Shown here piece after piece: positions 34,985 to 44,122 of a DNA stretch of 62,036 bases. The translations under genes and the position numbers were made by a program. Location: the NCBI RefSeq assembly GCF_004564235.1, contig NZ_SOMN01000034.1, forward strand, positions 1 through 62,036. Reading direction: 5' to 3'. This DNA comes from Cohnella luojiensis (GTDB lineage: Bacteria > Bacillota > Bacilli > Paenibacillales > Paenibacillaceae). Position 1 is the stretch's first letter; every line of letters starts with the position of its first letter. Below the pieces are notes generated by a model that was not told the origin of the DNA, made no database searches, and saw only the letters and a list, made by a program, of their open reading frames with translations.

Positions 34985-36322
34985 TTACTGGCCGCCTGCT
35001 TTAGCCGCGAGCTCCTTGCCCATTTTATCGATCTTGCTATAGGCATCCTCGATCGATTGCTGACCGAACGTTACAGCTTCCATTTCCTTCCTGTACATGT
35101 CCACCCATTCCGAGAAACCCGGAGCGGGCGCATAGAACGGCAGCGCTTTATCGAGCGATTGGTTATAGATTTCCTTGCCCAGTTTGTCTTTGGGCTCCAG
35201 CGCAGGCTCTAGATCCTTGTAAATTTCCGGATTGATCGGGAGTCCCCTGGTCAAGCCCAGCACCTTGCCGGCTTCCTTGTCGGTGATGAACCACTTCACG
35301 AACTTCTTCGCTTCGTCCTTGTTCTTGGAGTCCGTGGACACGCTGAGGAAGATGGTAGACTGCGCCCAGCCTCCGCCCGCGGGTCCCGTCGGCAGATTGA
35401 CGACGCCGACTTTGCCCGGCATCAGCTGCTCCAGCGCACTCACCGAGCCGGTCGTTGCGCCGCGGGTCATGACGACGCCGGACGCCATCGGGTCGGCATT
35501 CGGGTCATTCTCGAGGAATGCGGCAGCCTTATCGGCCGGCGGCACGATTTTCTGCTTGCGGAAATCCTCATACGCTTTGTAGAATTTCATGAACAGCTCC
35601 TTGTCGAGCAGGAACTTCTTGCCGCCGTCCGACATGATCGGGTCTATGCCCATCGCCGTTTGGTAGTAGTTAAAGCTGTCCCATGTCGTCGTGTCGCCGA
35701 TCGGATATTTACCGTCCGGCAGCTTCTCCTTGGCGTCTCTCGCCCATTGGAAGAACTCGTCGTATGTCCAGTCCTTCTTCGGCAACGGGATGCCGAGTTT
35801 CGTCAGCTCCTCCTTGTTGTAGGCGATGCCCTGCGCGTTCTGGCTGAGCGGAATGCCGTACAGCTTGCCGCCGATCTTCAGATTATCGATGACGTTCGGA
35901 TCGACGATACCGCTCAAGTCGATATCCGACAAATCCTCGAGCACTCCCCGCGATACATATTCCTGGATGAAAGCGGCGTCCATCTGCAGCACATCCGTGA
36001 CCGATTTCGAAGCTGCCAGCGTAGGGAGTTTCTGCCAGAAGGCGTCCCAGGCCATGAACTCCGGCTTGAACTTGACGTTCGTATTTTGCTGCGAATAAAT
36101 TTCCAGCGCTTTCTTAGTCGCTTCGTGGCGCGCGTCTGGCCCCCACCACATGATGCTGAGCGTTTTCGCCGCACCGGCGTCGGAACTGGCTTTGTCTTCG
36201 TCCGTCTTACCGGTATTGCTTGTGTTCTCCGCCGCAGTATTATTCTTGCCGCCGCTGCATGCCGACAGCACAAGCAGCAAGGCAATCATCATTGCCAGTA
36301 ACCCTTTTGACCTTTTCATCAT
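34985..36322 (-). CDS. Sugar-binding lipoprotein of a CUT1 ABC importer
   Basis: An extracellular solute-binding protein of about 445 residues. Signal peptide KRSKGLLAMMIALLLVLSAC with the lipobox Cys; the mature part is SBP_bac_1 type (LSIMWWGPDARHEATKKALE; GKLYGIPLSQNAQGIAYNKE). The start is placed at 36322 (MMKRSKG), as the frame's first 13 codons lie upstream of the signal peptide. It is between the permeases and uxuA in one operon, so a hexuronate or short uronide is the likely ligand. Confidence 0.93.
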   Translation of the reverse strand: MMKRSKGLLAMMIALLLVLSACSGGKNNTAAENTSNTGKTDEDKASSDAGAAKTLSIMWWGPDARHEATKKALEIYSQQNTNVKFKPEFMAWDAFWQKLPTLAASKSVTDVLQMDAAFIQEYVSRGVLEDLSDIDLSGIVDPNVIDNLKIGGKLYGIPLSQNAQGIAYNKEELTKLGIPLPKKDWTYDEFFQWARDAKEKLPDGKYPIGDTTTWDSFNYYQTAMGIDPIMSDGGKKFLLDKELFMKFYKAYEDFRKQKIVPPADKAAAFLENDPNADPMASGVVMTRGATTGSVSALEQLMPGKVGVVNLPTGPAGGGWAQSTIFLSVSTDSKNKDEAKKFVKWFITDKEAGKVLGLTRGLPINPEIYKDLEPALEPKDKLGKEIYNQSLDKALPFYAPAPGFSEWVDMYRKEMEAVTFGQQSIEDAYSKIDKMGKELAAKAGGQ

Positions 36323-36364
36323 CGTTCTCCCCTTTTCAATAATTTGTTTTACGTATTGCAAGAT

Positions 36365-37192
36365 CTATCCTTTCAGGCCCGTTGTCGCGATTCCCTCGAC
36401 GAAATACTTCTGCGCGAAGAAAAAGATCGCGACGGACGGAACCACAGACAGCAGCGACATGGCCAGCAGCTGGCCCCACTGGATGTCGAACTGGTCGATG
36501 AACATGCGCAGGGCCAGCCCGACCGTGAATTTGTCGATGGAGCTCAAGTAGAGCACCTGCGCGAAGAAATCGTCCCAGCTCCAGATGAACGTGAATATGG
36601 CGACCGTCACCAAGGCAGGCTTGACGAGCGGAAAAATAATTCTCAGGAAAATGCCGTATACGGACGCGCCGTCGATCTTCGCTGCCTCGTCGAGCTCGCG
36701 CGGAATGCCGCGGATAAATTGCACGAGCAAGAAGATGAAGAACGCTCCCCCTCCGAAGAAGTGCGGCAGGACCAACGGAACATAGCTGTCCACGAAGCCC
36801 AGCTTGTTGAACAGGATGTACTGCGGCACAACGGTTACCTGGCCGGGCAGCATCATCGTGAGAAGGAGCACCGAGAACCAAAAGCCGCGAAGCTTGAATC
36901 TTAGTCGGCCGAAACCGTACGCGACAATCGCCGCGGTCAGCACGCCTCCGGTTACGTTGCCTAACTCCATCAGCAGCGTGTTTCCGAAGAAGTGCGTAAA
37001 TGTATACTCACCGGAGAAGCTCCAGCCCTTGGTATAATTTTCCCACATCGGAGTCGCCGGCCAGAGCGACGGCGAGGTCAGCTCGGCGGTCGTTTTCAGT
37101 GAGGCGCCGATCCACCAGATGACCGGGTACAGCATCAGGACGGAGAACACCGTCAGAAGCAGATGATTCGTAAACTTCGCATGAGGCTTCAT
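36365..37192 (-). CDS. CUT1 ABC importer permease, MalG/UgpE type
   Basis: A 275-residue permease with six helices, EAA loop IPRELDEAAKIDGASVYGIF and the family C-terminus FFFAQKYFVEGIATTGLKG. Its ATG overlaps the stop of the upstream permease by 4 bases (ATGA). It partners the UgpA-type permease and the binding protein that follows. No ATPase gene lies in the operon. Confidence 0.94.
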   Translation of the reverse strand: MKPHAKFTNHLLLTVFSVLMLYPVIWWIGASLKTTAELTSPSLWPATPMWENYTKGWSFSGEYTFTHFFGNTLLMELGNVTGGVLTAAIVAYGFGRLRFKLRGFWFSVLLLTMMLPGQVTVVPQYILFNKLGFVDSYVPLVLPHFFGGGAFFIFLLVQFIRGIPRELDEAAKIDGASVYGIFLRIIFPLVKPALVTVAIFTFIWSWDDFFAQVLYLSSIDKFTVGLALRMFIDQFDIQWGQLLAMSLLSVVPSVAIFFFAQKYFVEGIATTGLKG

Positions 37193-38139
37193 TTCGCTCT
37201 CCCCCCGCCCGATTCATAGAACACCCAATAACGGGAAGCGAAGAAGTTGATGGTTGTAAGCGCTGCCACAATGACAAGCAGAATCCACGCCAGCGCTGAA
37301 GCATAACCCATCTGGTAATGCTTGAAAGCCTTTTCGTAAAGAAAAATGGCATACACATAGGTTGAGTTGATCGGACCGCCTCGCGTAATGATGAATGCCG
37401 ACGTGAATGTCTGGAACGAGCCGATGACTCCAAGCACAAGGTTGAAAAATACGACGGGAGACAGCATCGGAAGCGTGATGCTTATGAATTTACGGACTTT
37501 GCCGGCGCCGTCAACGGAAGCCGATTCGTAGAGCTCCTGCGGAATTTGCTTGAGACCTGCAAGGAAGATGACCATCGTCGAACCGAACTGCCAGGTGTTC
37601 AGCAGAATCAATGTGCCTAGCGACGTATCGGGATTAGAGATCCACGCCGGTCCGTGAATGCCGAACCACGCCAGAATCTGGTTGACGTACCCGTCCGCCC
37701 CGAACATGTTGCGCCACAACGCCGCTACCGCAATGCTGCCTCCGATGAGCGACGGAAAATAGATCGCCGTCCGGTACAAATTCATGCCGCGAATGCTTTT
37801 ATTAAGAGCAATGGCAACCATCAGGGAGAAAAACAGCTTAAGAGGAACGGAGAACAGAACAAAGGTGAAAGTAACGCTGAGCGATTTAATGAAGGTGGAA
37901 TCATCGGTGAAAATCTTGACATAGTTGTCGCTTCCGATCCATACGGGTTCCGACAGCAGCGAATATTCAGTGAAGGATAAGTATAACGACTGGCTTATCG
38001 GCCATAACGTCAGCAGAAGAAACCCGATCAGCCATGGTGAAATGAAAATATATCCCGCGATGTTTGTTTCTTCCGAATTCTTTCGTTTTCTTATGGACCA
38101 TTTTTCCAAGCGTGTTTTTGTTGAAGTCTTCGCGCTCAT
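37189..38139 (-). CDS. CUT1 ABC importer permease, MalF/UgpA type
   Basis: A 316-residue permease. Family marks are GYIFISPWLIGFLLLTLWPI and EAA loop IPQELYESASVDGAGKVRKF. It is the first gene of the operon permease-permease-SBP-uxuA. GGGGGAC precedes the ATG. It is divergent from the rraA-like gene across about 290 bases. Confidence 0.94.
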   Translation of the reverse strand: MSAKTSTKTRLEKWSIRKRKNSEETNIAGYIFISPWLIGFLLLTLWPISQSLYLSFTEYSLLSEPVWIGSDNYVKIFTDDSTFIKSLSVTFTFVLFSVPLKLFFSLMVAIALNKSIRGMNLYRTAIYFPSLIGGSIAVAALWRNMFGADGYVNQILAWFGIHGPAWISNPDTSLGTLILLNTWQFGSTMVIFLAGLKQIPQELYESASVDGAGKVRKFISITLPMLSPVVFFNLVLGVIGSFQTFTSAFIITRGGPINSTYVYAIFLYEKAFKHYQMGYASALAWILLVIVAALTTINFFASRYWVFYESGGGRAK

Positions 38140-38431
38140 CCCAAGTCCCCCATTCCCTTTCCCATTACGTTTGTCTTTGGCAGTTATTGTTACGCCCTAC
38201 TATAAACGAACGACGTTTCTAATTTACAGGAGAGAGAATTATGAATTTGTTTGATTTTTTACAGGAACCTTACGGACAAAATGTCGAAAGGGTTCGGTAG
38301 TGCGACAAAAATATGGACCCGGTCAAAAAGCCTTAAAATCGTCGCATCGACAAATCCGGCAATGTCCCCAACAATAGATGAAGATGCGTTGTAGAACGCG
38401 TGTAATCTAATTCCCGGAAGAGGTGCAACGA
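38140..38431. promoter_or_regulatory. Divergent control region
   Basis: About 290 bases between the importer operon (minus) and the rraA-like gene (plus). A palindrome GCGTT-GTAG-AACGC lies at 38386-38399, just before the plus-strand ribosome site. No clear -35/-10 pair or gene was found. Confidence 0.4.
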
Positions 38432-39337
38432 ATGAAGTTTGACAACCCGGAAGACATTGTTCAGATTACGCCCCTATGGAAAGGTGAACGGTTCCCGAAC
38501 GGGCGGCCGAAAGTGCCGGAGGACGTGCTCCGCCGAATTCGTAAAATTACGCTGGAGGAAGCATGGGGGCCGCTGTGGAACAGAGGCTATCAGTTTCAAT
38601 TCGAAGGCGACTTCAAGATCATTCATCCGGACAAAATCATGGTCGGCCGCGCCGTGACGGCAGTCATGGTGCCGAAGCGGCCTGACCTGCATGAGACGCT
38701 GCTTCAATATGGACATGAGCAGGAAGGCCGCAAGGGCTTCTTCAACCAGTGGGTCATCGACTCGCTTGAGGAGGACGACGTAGTCGTGGTCGACATGTTC
38801 GATAAAGTGCATCTGGGGACGTATGTGGGAGGCAATCTCTCCACGGCCATCTCCACCCGCACAAAACGCGGGGGCGCCGTCATATGGGGCGGAATACGGG
38901 ATAATCAGCAGGTCGTCGAGATCGATAATATCAATGTGTTCTATCGCGGCAGCGACCCGACTGCCATCGCGGACGTGACGATGGTCGGCATGAACGTGCC
39001 GACGCGAATCGGTCGTGCCGTATGCCTGCCAGGCGATGTCGTGCTAGGTACGCCCGCCGGCGTCATCTTCATTCCGCCGCACATCGCCGAACTGGCCGCC
39101 GAACAGGCGGAGAAGTCGCAGGTCCGCGATATATTCGGCTTCGTCAGGCTCAAGGAAGGGACTTACTCCACGGCGCAGATCGATTCTCCCTGGAATTCGA
39201 CGCTCAAGGGCGACTTCATCAACTGGTTCCAGAACGATCCGGCAGCCGCCGACTATCGTCATCTGAACTGGGAGAAAGAGATCGCAGAAGCGCGCAAGCA
39301 TGACGGCGACGGTCCTCAGAGCAGCGTTCGTCTTTAA
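38432..39337 (+). CDS. RraA-fold protein, candidate pyruvate-type aldolase
   Basis: A 301-residue RraA/menG-fold protein, longer than the ~160-residue RNase E regulator RraA. The fold core is DDVVVVDMFDKVHLGTYVGG and RGGAVIWGGIRDNQQVVEID. The Arg-Asp pair in GGIRD corresponds to the pyruvate- and metal-binding residues of the HMG/CHA class II aldolases of this fold. The tail holds VCLPGDVVLGTPAGVIFIPP. ATG 38432 is chosen over the GTG three codons before, since GAGG stands 8 bases upstream. In a cluster that makes 2-keto-3-deoxy acids but shows no KDG kinase or aldolase, it could cleave such an acid. Confidence 0.85.
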   Translation: MKFDNPEDIVQITPLWKGERFPNGRPKVPEDVLRRIRKITLEEAWGPLWNRGYQFQFEGDFKIIHPDKIMVGRAVTAVMVPKRPDLHETLLQYGHEQEGRKGFFNQWVIDSLEEDDVVVVDMFDKVHLGTYVGGNLSTAISTRTKRGGAVIWGGIRDNQQVVEIDNINVFYRGSDPTAIADVTMVGMNVPTRIGRAVCLPGDVVLGTPAGVIFIPPHIAELAAEQAEKSQVRDIFGFVRLKEGTYSTAQIDSPWNSTLKGDFINWFQNDPAAADYRHLNWEKEIAEARKHDGDGPQSSVRL

Positions 39338-39343
39338 GGACAA

Positions 39344-39358
39344 CCCTTTTTCAAAAAG
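39344..39358 (+). terminator. Weak terminator after the rraA-like gene
   Basis: CCTTTTT-C-AAAAAGG hairpin, then ATTCGTATTTTT. Low GC, so termination would be weak. Confidence 0.3.
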
Positions 39359-39481
39359 GAATTCGTATTTTTAAGATATCGGCAAGCCGCTGCCAGCGGT
39401 CTAAATGAGAGAAAACGGAGTCAGTCTGTGCTCTAGGACCCTGCCAGTGGTCCGCAAAAACCATAATCGGTATAAAAGATA

Positions 39482-39520
39482 GAGGCTGTGTCAAAAGTTA
39501 TTCACTTTTGACACAGCCTC
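39482..39520 (-). terminator. Terminator of the AraC-type gene
   Basis: A perfect 17-bp stem, arms 39482-39498 and 39504-39520 (GAGGCTGTGTCAAAAGT and complement), loop TATTC. On the minus strand a T-rich run follows. Confidence 0.75.
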
Positions 39521-39543
39521 GTCTTCCGGGCTTGAACATGCGT

Positions 39544-40712
39544 TTAATCCACTTTGGAATCCCGGTACTCGCTTGGGGAAACCCCTGTTTTTTTCTTGAA
39601 AATTTGGCTGAAATAACGGGAATCCTTGAACCCACCAGCTCTGACACCTCATAGTTTTTCATGTGGGTGCGCTTCAGCATGTCCTTTGCTTTCTCGATTC
39701 GGATGTCGGTCAGTTGGTCGATGAACGTCTTCCCCATATTCATCTTGAAAAGGAGGCTCAAATAAGTCGGGGTCATATACACTTTTTTCGCGGCAGAGAA
39801 CAGAGTCACGTTCTGGCAGTCCTGTTCCATGTAATGGAGTGTTTTCTTGATGATGCTTCGGTGGCTTTCCTTACCGTTCATAGACATGACTTCCCGCAGC
39901 CCCGCGGCGAACCCCGCCACATACCGCTTGAGCGCCTCGAACGAGTCCAGCTTGATGATCGTCATGATTTCAACCGGCTTATAGCCATCGGTCTGGTCCG
40001 TTTCCGCCAACGCGCGCTTTTCCAGCCCGACTAGCAGCCTCACGGTCAGCTCATAGATGCTGCGGACGTCGATGGGACCTCGCAGCAGTACGGACTTGTA
40101 GAACTCGTCAACGGCTTCCACGATTTCCTCATCGGAGTCCGAGGCTTTGACCGCCTCGTAAAACTCCTTTTCCTTGGCTGACGGATATTCTTTGAGCGGC
40201 CGGTAACCTTCCAACTCGCTGTAATAAATGATCGTTCCGTTTCCCCGGTAAAACCGGTTCTCAAGCGCCGCGGCAGCCTGCCGATACGAGCCGTGTACTT
40301 CCGAGAGATGCTGGCATGGCATGCCGACGCCAATGTTCACGGGAAGCCCAAATTGTTCGTCGAGCATCCGGCAGACAGACTCAAGAACATGCTTGGACAC
40401 CCAGGAGAATAACAGCCCGACCCTCCCTTCCTTGTCCATGAACACAACGCTGCCGTCGGATACCCGGCTCAGCAAATAGTCGCGCATTCGCTCCATGTAA
40501 GCCGCTTTCTCATGCTCGCGTTCCGGGACGCCGCCGGCGTCGAGGAGAGCGATCGCGGGAAAGTTGAAGTACGGATTCAGGTTTAATCGGGACATCGTTT
40601 CCTTTAGGCCAGTATTGGAATGAACAGGACGGTCAACGAGGTCTCTCAGGAACCTGTCCCTCAACCACGTCAATATCATATCGTCTTTAATAAGCTGTCC
40701 GTGATCCAGCAT
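39544..40712 (-). pseudogene. AraC-family regulator with a C-terminal frameshift
   Basis: A YesN-like regulator without the receiver domain. The first AraC helices are intact (LFSAAKKVYMTPTYLSLLFK; IRIEKAKDMLKRTHMKNYEVSEL). After LVG the frame turns into nonfamily sequence and runs to 39498. A shift of one base near 39630-39633 restores the canonical second helix-turn-helix FKDSRYFSQIFKKKTGVSPS, then EYRDSKVD and a stop at 39544-39546. So one base is missing, by mutation or by sequencing error. Start ATG 40712 has AAGGGGG 8 bases upstream. It likely controlled the uronate cluster. Confidence 0.85.
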
Positions 40713-40760
40713 ACTCTTTTCCCCCTTTGACAAAGGTAGAAACGGCAGGACTGCGAAGCG

Positions 40761-41408
40761 TCAATCCAAGTGGATGCTTTTGTACGAATGCATATGTTCG
40801 ATGAAACGTCGTTCGGCTTCGGCGGCGTCTCCCAACCGCAACGCATCGACGAGCCGCCGGTGCCAATCTACCAGCCCTTCCGTCGTATAGTGGCGGTTGG
40901 AGATCGCCATGAACCTCATCACTTTCGTTCTCATTTGCTGCCAAAGCTCCATAATGACGTGATTTCCGCACATTTTATAGAAGAATCCATGAAAGTCCAT
41001 ATCCTTCTCCAAAATTTTCAGGATGTCGCGTTCTTTCACTGCCGCGTCCATTTGGTGCAGAATGTCATTCAATGCGTCGTAATCGGCTTCGGTCAGCAGC
41101 GTCATCGACTGCCTGACGGCGTAACCTTCGATCATCTCCCTCAGGACGAATATATCCCGGATTTCCTTGGAAGTGATGTTGGAAACGACCGAGCCCTTGT
41201 TGTGCTGGCCGACGATCAGCCCTTCCTGCTTGAGCCGCTCCAGCGCTTCGCGGACCGGAGCTTGGCTGATCTGGTATTTACCCGCGATGTCCAGCACACG
41301 GAGACGGGTGCCTGGATGCATCTCGCCAGTGAGAATAGCTCTTTTCAGTGTTGCATAAACCTCCGTACTGATGGAGTTGAAGGGTAACACGGGTTCGTTT
41401 TCAAGCAA
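40761..41408 (-). CDS. GntR-family regulator, FadR/FCD subgroup
   Basis: A 215-residue DNA-binding protein. Winged helix: EVYATLKRAILTGEMHPGTR and YQISQAPVREALERLKQEGL. The FCD domain keeps the metal ligands expected from Asp and three His: DMDFHGFFY, NRHYTTEGLVDWHRRLVDAL. FCD regulators often sense sugar acids. A perfect palindrome upstream suggests autoregulation. Start TTG with GGAGAT upstream. It lies 48 bases before the AraC gene on the same strand. Confidence 0.9.
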   Translation of the reverse strand: MLENEPVLPFNSISTEVYATLKRAILTGEMHPGTRLRVLDIAGKYQISQAPVREALERLKQEGLIVGQHNKGSVVSNITSKEIRDIFVLREMIEGYAVRQSMTLLTEADYDALNDILHQMDAAVKERDILKILEKDMDFHGFFYKMCGNHVIMELWQQMRTKVMRFMAISNRHYTTEGLVDWHRRLVDALRLGDAAEAERRFIEHMHSYKSIHLD

Positions 41409-41436
41409 GCTGCGATCATCTCCGATCCCTATTATC

Positions 41437-41450
41437 GATTATCGATAATC
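41437..41450. promoter_or_regulatory. Perfect palindrome GATTATCGATAATC before gntR
   Basis: A 14-bp perfect palindrome about 30 bases upstream of the GntR start, with an extra half copy (ATTATCGA) at 41431. It is the size and symmetry expected of a GntR dimer site. Confidence 0.55.
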
Positions 41451-41468
41451 TTTATATAACTTTATTAT

Positions 41469-41482
41469 ATTAAGCGCTTTCA
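41469..41482 (-). promoter_or_regulatory. CcpA (cre)-like site before gntR
   Basis: On the minus strand TGAAAGCGCTTAAT; the half-site and central CG fit cre, but the last two bases do not. Confidence 0.35.
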
Positions 41483-41637
41483 GAAATGACAACCTTTTTT
41501 TATGGAAAATGAAACAGTCCGTACCTGCATCCAATCCCCATTTTGCGACTTGAATATCGCCCGATTGACATGTTTATGCAATTGAAAATGTGTCAAAACT
41601 GTGTAGCAATCGCTGGAATGTTGAGGGAAATACTGCC

Positions 41638-42189
41638 ATGAAGACCCAGGAAGATTATCTAAAACATATAAAAGAATTAATTATGAATACCGCGCGCGAC
41701 AGCATTGACTATTTTCATGTGTGGAAAAATCATGTGCTGTTTACTTGGCAATGGTGGTTCAGCTTGGCATTATTCATCGTACCGATTGCCGTTTGGGTCA
41801 TTCTTCGAAAAAGGGATAGCACGGATCGTTTGTTGTACGCCGGTTTTTTTGTGCTTTTGACGGCATCTTGGCTCGATTTTATGGGGAATAATTTCGGTTT
41901 ATGGTACTATCCGTAAAAACTGTTACCGAGTATCCCGCCTTACATCCCGTTCGAAACGTTCATTGCTATAGAGGTTATGCTGTTATTGCAATACAAACCC
42001 AGTTTTTATCCATGGGTAAAGGCATTGGTACTGGCCTCGTTTAACTCCTTCGTCAGCGAACCCGTCATGGGCTGGTTAGGATTATACGTACCCTTGCACT
42101 GGAGCAGTTTTTTTTCTTTCTTCATTTATTTCTTGCTCTATTTAGCTGCACATTATATATCAAGACGCAACCAGTTTCAGCCGTTATAA
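41638..42189 (+). pseudogene. CBO0543-like membrane protein with an in-frame stop
   Basis: One frame encodes a membrane protein of about 183 codons cut by a TAA at 41914-41916. Before the stop it reads FHVWKNHVLFTWQWWFSLAL ... FMGNNFGLWYYP; after the stop it continues in the same frame as KLLPSIPPYIPFETFIAIEV and MGWLGLYVPLHWSSFFSFFI to a natural stop at 42189. The two halves together give the layout of the CBO0543 family found in many Bacillales. GAGGG precedes ATG 41638. The second half has an ATG at 41977 but no ribosome site. A single substitution explains the break. Confidence 0.75.
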
Positions 42190-42200
42190 GCCGATGATCC

Positions 42201-42253
42201 AGCTGCAAAAAAGCACCCTTCGCTGGGCCTTCGCTGGGTGCTTTTTTGCAGCT
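42201..42253. terminator. Bidirectional terminator
   Basis: A perfect 18-bp stem, arms 42201-42218 and 42236-42253, with A and T runs inside the stem, between the CBO0543-like gene and spoVAEb. Confidence 0.85.
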
Positions 42254-42259
42254 TTTAGA

Positions 42260-42610
42260 TTAACCCTTTGGCTTTACAACTAAAGCCGCAAGAAATGAGA
42301 AGATAATCGCGGCTGAAACGCCTGCGCTCGTTACCTTGAAGATCCCGGTGATAATTCCAACCCACCCAACGTTTTTTAATTCTTCCAAAGCCCCATGCAC
42401 AAGGGCATTGCCAAAGCTGGTAATCGGAACAGTTGCACCTGCACCTGCGAATTCAATGAATGGATCATAAAGACCGACACCGTCAAAAATTGCTCCGAGG
42501 ACAACCAAAAGCGTCATCGTATGTGCCGGAGTCAGCTTAAACACATCGAAACAGATTTGTCCGAAAACGCAAATTGCTCCTCCAATAATAAAAGCCCATA
42601 AATAGATCAT
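42260..42610 (-). CDS. spoVAE: Stage V sporulation protein AE (SpoVAEb)
   Basis: A 116-residue membrane protein with three or four helices: [20 protein letters not shown] and [20 protein letters not shown]. SpoVA proteins move dipicolinic acid into the forespore and out of the germinating spore. Its ATG overlaps the spoVAD stop (ATGA). It resembles SpoVAC in the segment [15 protein letters not shown], as usual for the family. Last gene of the operon. Confidence 0.95.
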   Translation of the reverse strand: MIYLWAFIIGGAICVFGQICFDVFKLTPAHTMTLLVVLGAIFDGVGLYDPFIEFAGAGATVPITSFGNALVHGALEELKNVGWVGIITGIFKVTSAGVSAAIIFSFLAALVVKPKG

Positions 42611-43623
42611 TCTTTACCTCCATTCTCAATCGATACCGCATGAGCGATACATGGAATGCTTTCACTCTGTTGGTAGGAAATTGGTGATAATAAAGCTCCG
42701 GTTGCCACGACAAGTATTCGTTTTAATTCTCCTTTACGCATTCGCTTAAGCAGATGTCCATAAGTAACAACTGCCGAACACGCGCAGCCGCTTGCACCAG
42801 CTTGCACCATCTGTTTTTCGTAGTCGTAAATCATCATTCCGCAGTCGAAATATTCGGTTTGTTTGATCGGCACCTTATGTTTCTCAAATAAATCGCAGGC
42901 AATTTCGTACCCGACTTTGGCAAGATCCCCGGTAACGATCAGGTCGTAATATCCCGGTTCAATTTGCAAGTCGCGGAAATGGGCTTCAATCGTATCGACA
43001 GCAGCTGGAGCCATGGCAGCCCCCATATTAAAGGGATCCGTGAGCCCCATATCTATAACCCTGCCGATAGTAGCTGATGTCACAGCCAAACCTTTGCCTT
43101 CATGCGAAACAATGGATGCGCCGGCGCCCGTTACCGTATATTGCGCTGTCGGGGGTTTCTGGGAACCATACTCCGTAGGGTATCGAAATTGTTTTTCAAC
43201 TGAGGCGTTATGGCTGCAAGCACTGGCCAGTACGTATTTGGCAGAACGGGAATTTACGATCATAGCGGCGATAGCCAGGCTTTCCATGGAAGTCGAGCAG
43301 GCTCCGAACACACCGAGATAAGGAATGGCTAACGTTCGGGCAGCAAAGCTGCTGCTTATGATTTGATTCATCAGATCTCCGCCGACAAAGAAATTGACCT
43401 GTTCCTTGGTTAATCCAGCATTCTCGACGGCGAGCTTTGCGGCTTCCTCCAATAACGTTTTCTCCGCCTTTTCCCAGCTATCCTGACCTAACATTAAATC
43501 TCCGTGGATGATATCAAAATCGTTCGCAAGCGGGCCCTGTCCCTCAAACGGTCCTACAACAGTTGCGGCCCCCCGTATAATCGGACGATTTTCAAATTTC
43601 CAGCTTTGGTGACCTATTAGCAT
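42607..43623 (-). CDS. spoVAD: Stage V sporulation protein AD
   Basis: A soluble 338-residue protein of the thiolase fold that binds dipicolinic acid. Family marks are [40 protein letters not shown] and [20 protein letters not shown]. It lies between spoVAC (1-base gap) and spoVAEb (4-base overlap). GGAGGGC stands before the ATG. Works at the inner spore membrane with the AC and AEb channel parts. Confidence 0.97.
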   Translation of the reverse strand: MLIGHQSWKFENRPIIRGAATVVGPFEGQGPLANDFDIIHGDLMLGQDSWEKAEKTLLEEAAKLAVENAGLTKEQVNFFVGGDLMNQIISSSFAARTLAIPYLGVFGACSTSMESLAIAAMIVNSRSAKYVLASACSHNASVEKQFRYPTEYGSQKPPTAQYTVTGAGASIVSHEGKGLAVTSATIGRVIDMGLTDPFNMGAAMAPAAVDTIEAHFRDLQIEPGYYDLIVTGDLAKVGYEIACDLFEKHKVPIKQTEYFDCGMMIYDYEKQMVQAGASGCACSAVVTYGHLLKRMRKGELKRILVVATGALLSPISYQQSESIPCIAHAVSIENGGKE

Positions 43624-43624
43624 T

Positions 43625-44113
43625 CTAATGCCCTCCTACAGCATTTGGGTTAAATAGAAGGTGAAGGATCCCAACAATAAATGCAGCAACGACGCCGAAA
43701 ACGATAACCGGGCCCGCAAGCTTAAACATTTTACCGCCAACACCCAAGACTAGGCCCTCACTACGGTGCTCAATAGCCGCTGATGCCATCGAATTGGCAA
43801 ACCCGGTAACAGGTACGGCTGAACCGGCACCTGCCCATTGAGCGATTTTATCGTATACGCCCAGACTGGTTAAAATCACGGAGATTATGATCAGTACAGC
43901 AACCGTGGGATTGCCTGCTTTTTTCTCGTCAAAGCCGCCCCAATGCACGAACATCTCCTGAATGGCTTGACCTAACAAACAGATCGCTCCACCAGCGATA
44001 AAGGCACGAATGCAATTTTTGAAAACAGGTCTTTTCGGCTCTCTTTTTTTGGCAAGCTCTTTATATTCCTGTTGAACAGGAGTCAAGTCTTTTTTCTTAT
44101 CGTTCGACATCAT
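43625..44113 (-). CDS. spoVAC: Stage V sporulation protein AC
   Basis: A 162-residue membrane protein: basic N-terminus (REPKRPVFKNCIRAF), then helices with ICLLGQAIQEMFVHWGGFDE and GAGSAVPVTGFANSMASAAI. In B. subtilis SpoVAC acts as a mechanosensitive channel that releases dipicolinate. First of the three spoVA genes, 9 bases after the YetF-type gene. GGGAG precedes the ATG. Confidence 0.96.
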   Translation of the reverse strand: MMSNDKKKDLTPVQQEYKELAKKREPKRPVFKNCIRAFIAGGAICLLGQAIQEMFVHWGGFDEKKAGNPTVAVLIIISVILTSLGVYDKIAQWAGAGSAVPVTGFANSMASAAIEHRSEGLVLGVGGKMFKLAGPVIVFGVVAAFIVGILHLLFNPNAVGGH

Positions 44114-44122
44114 AACACTCCC

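Noticed and set aside
40770..41387. 205-codon plus-strand frame opposite the GntR gene
   Set aside because: Shadow of a strong family match, no ribosome site.
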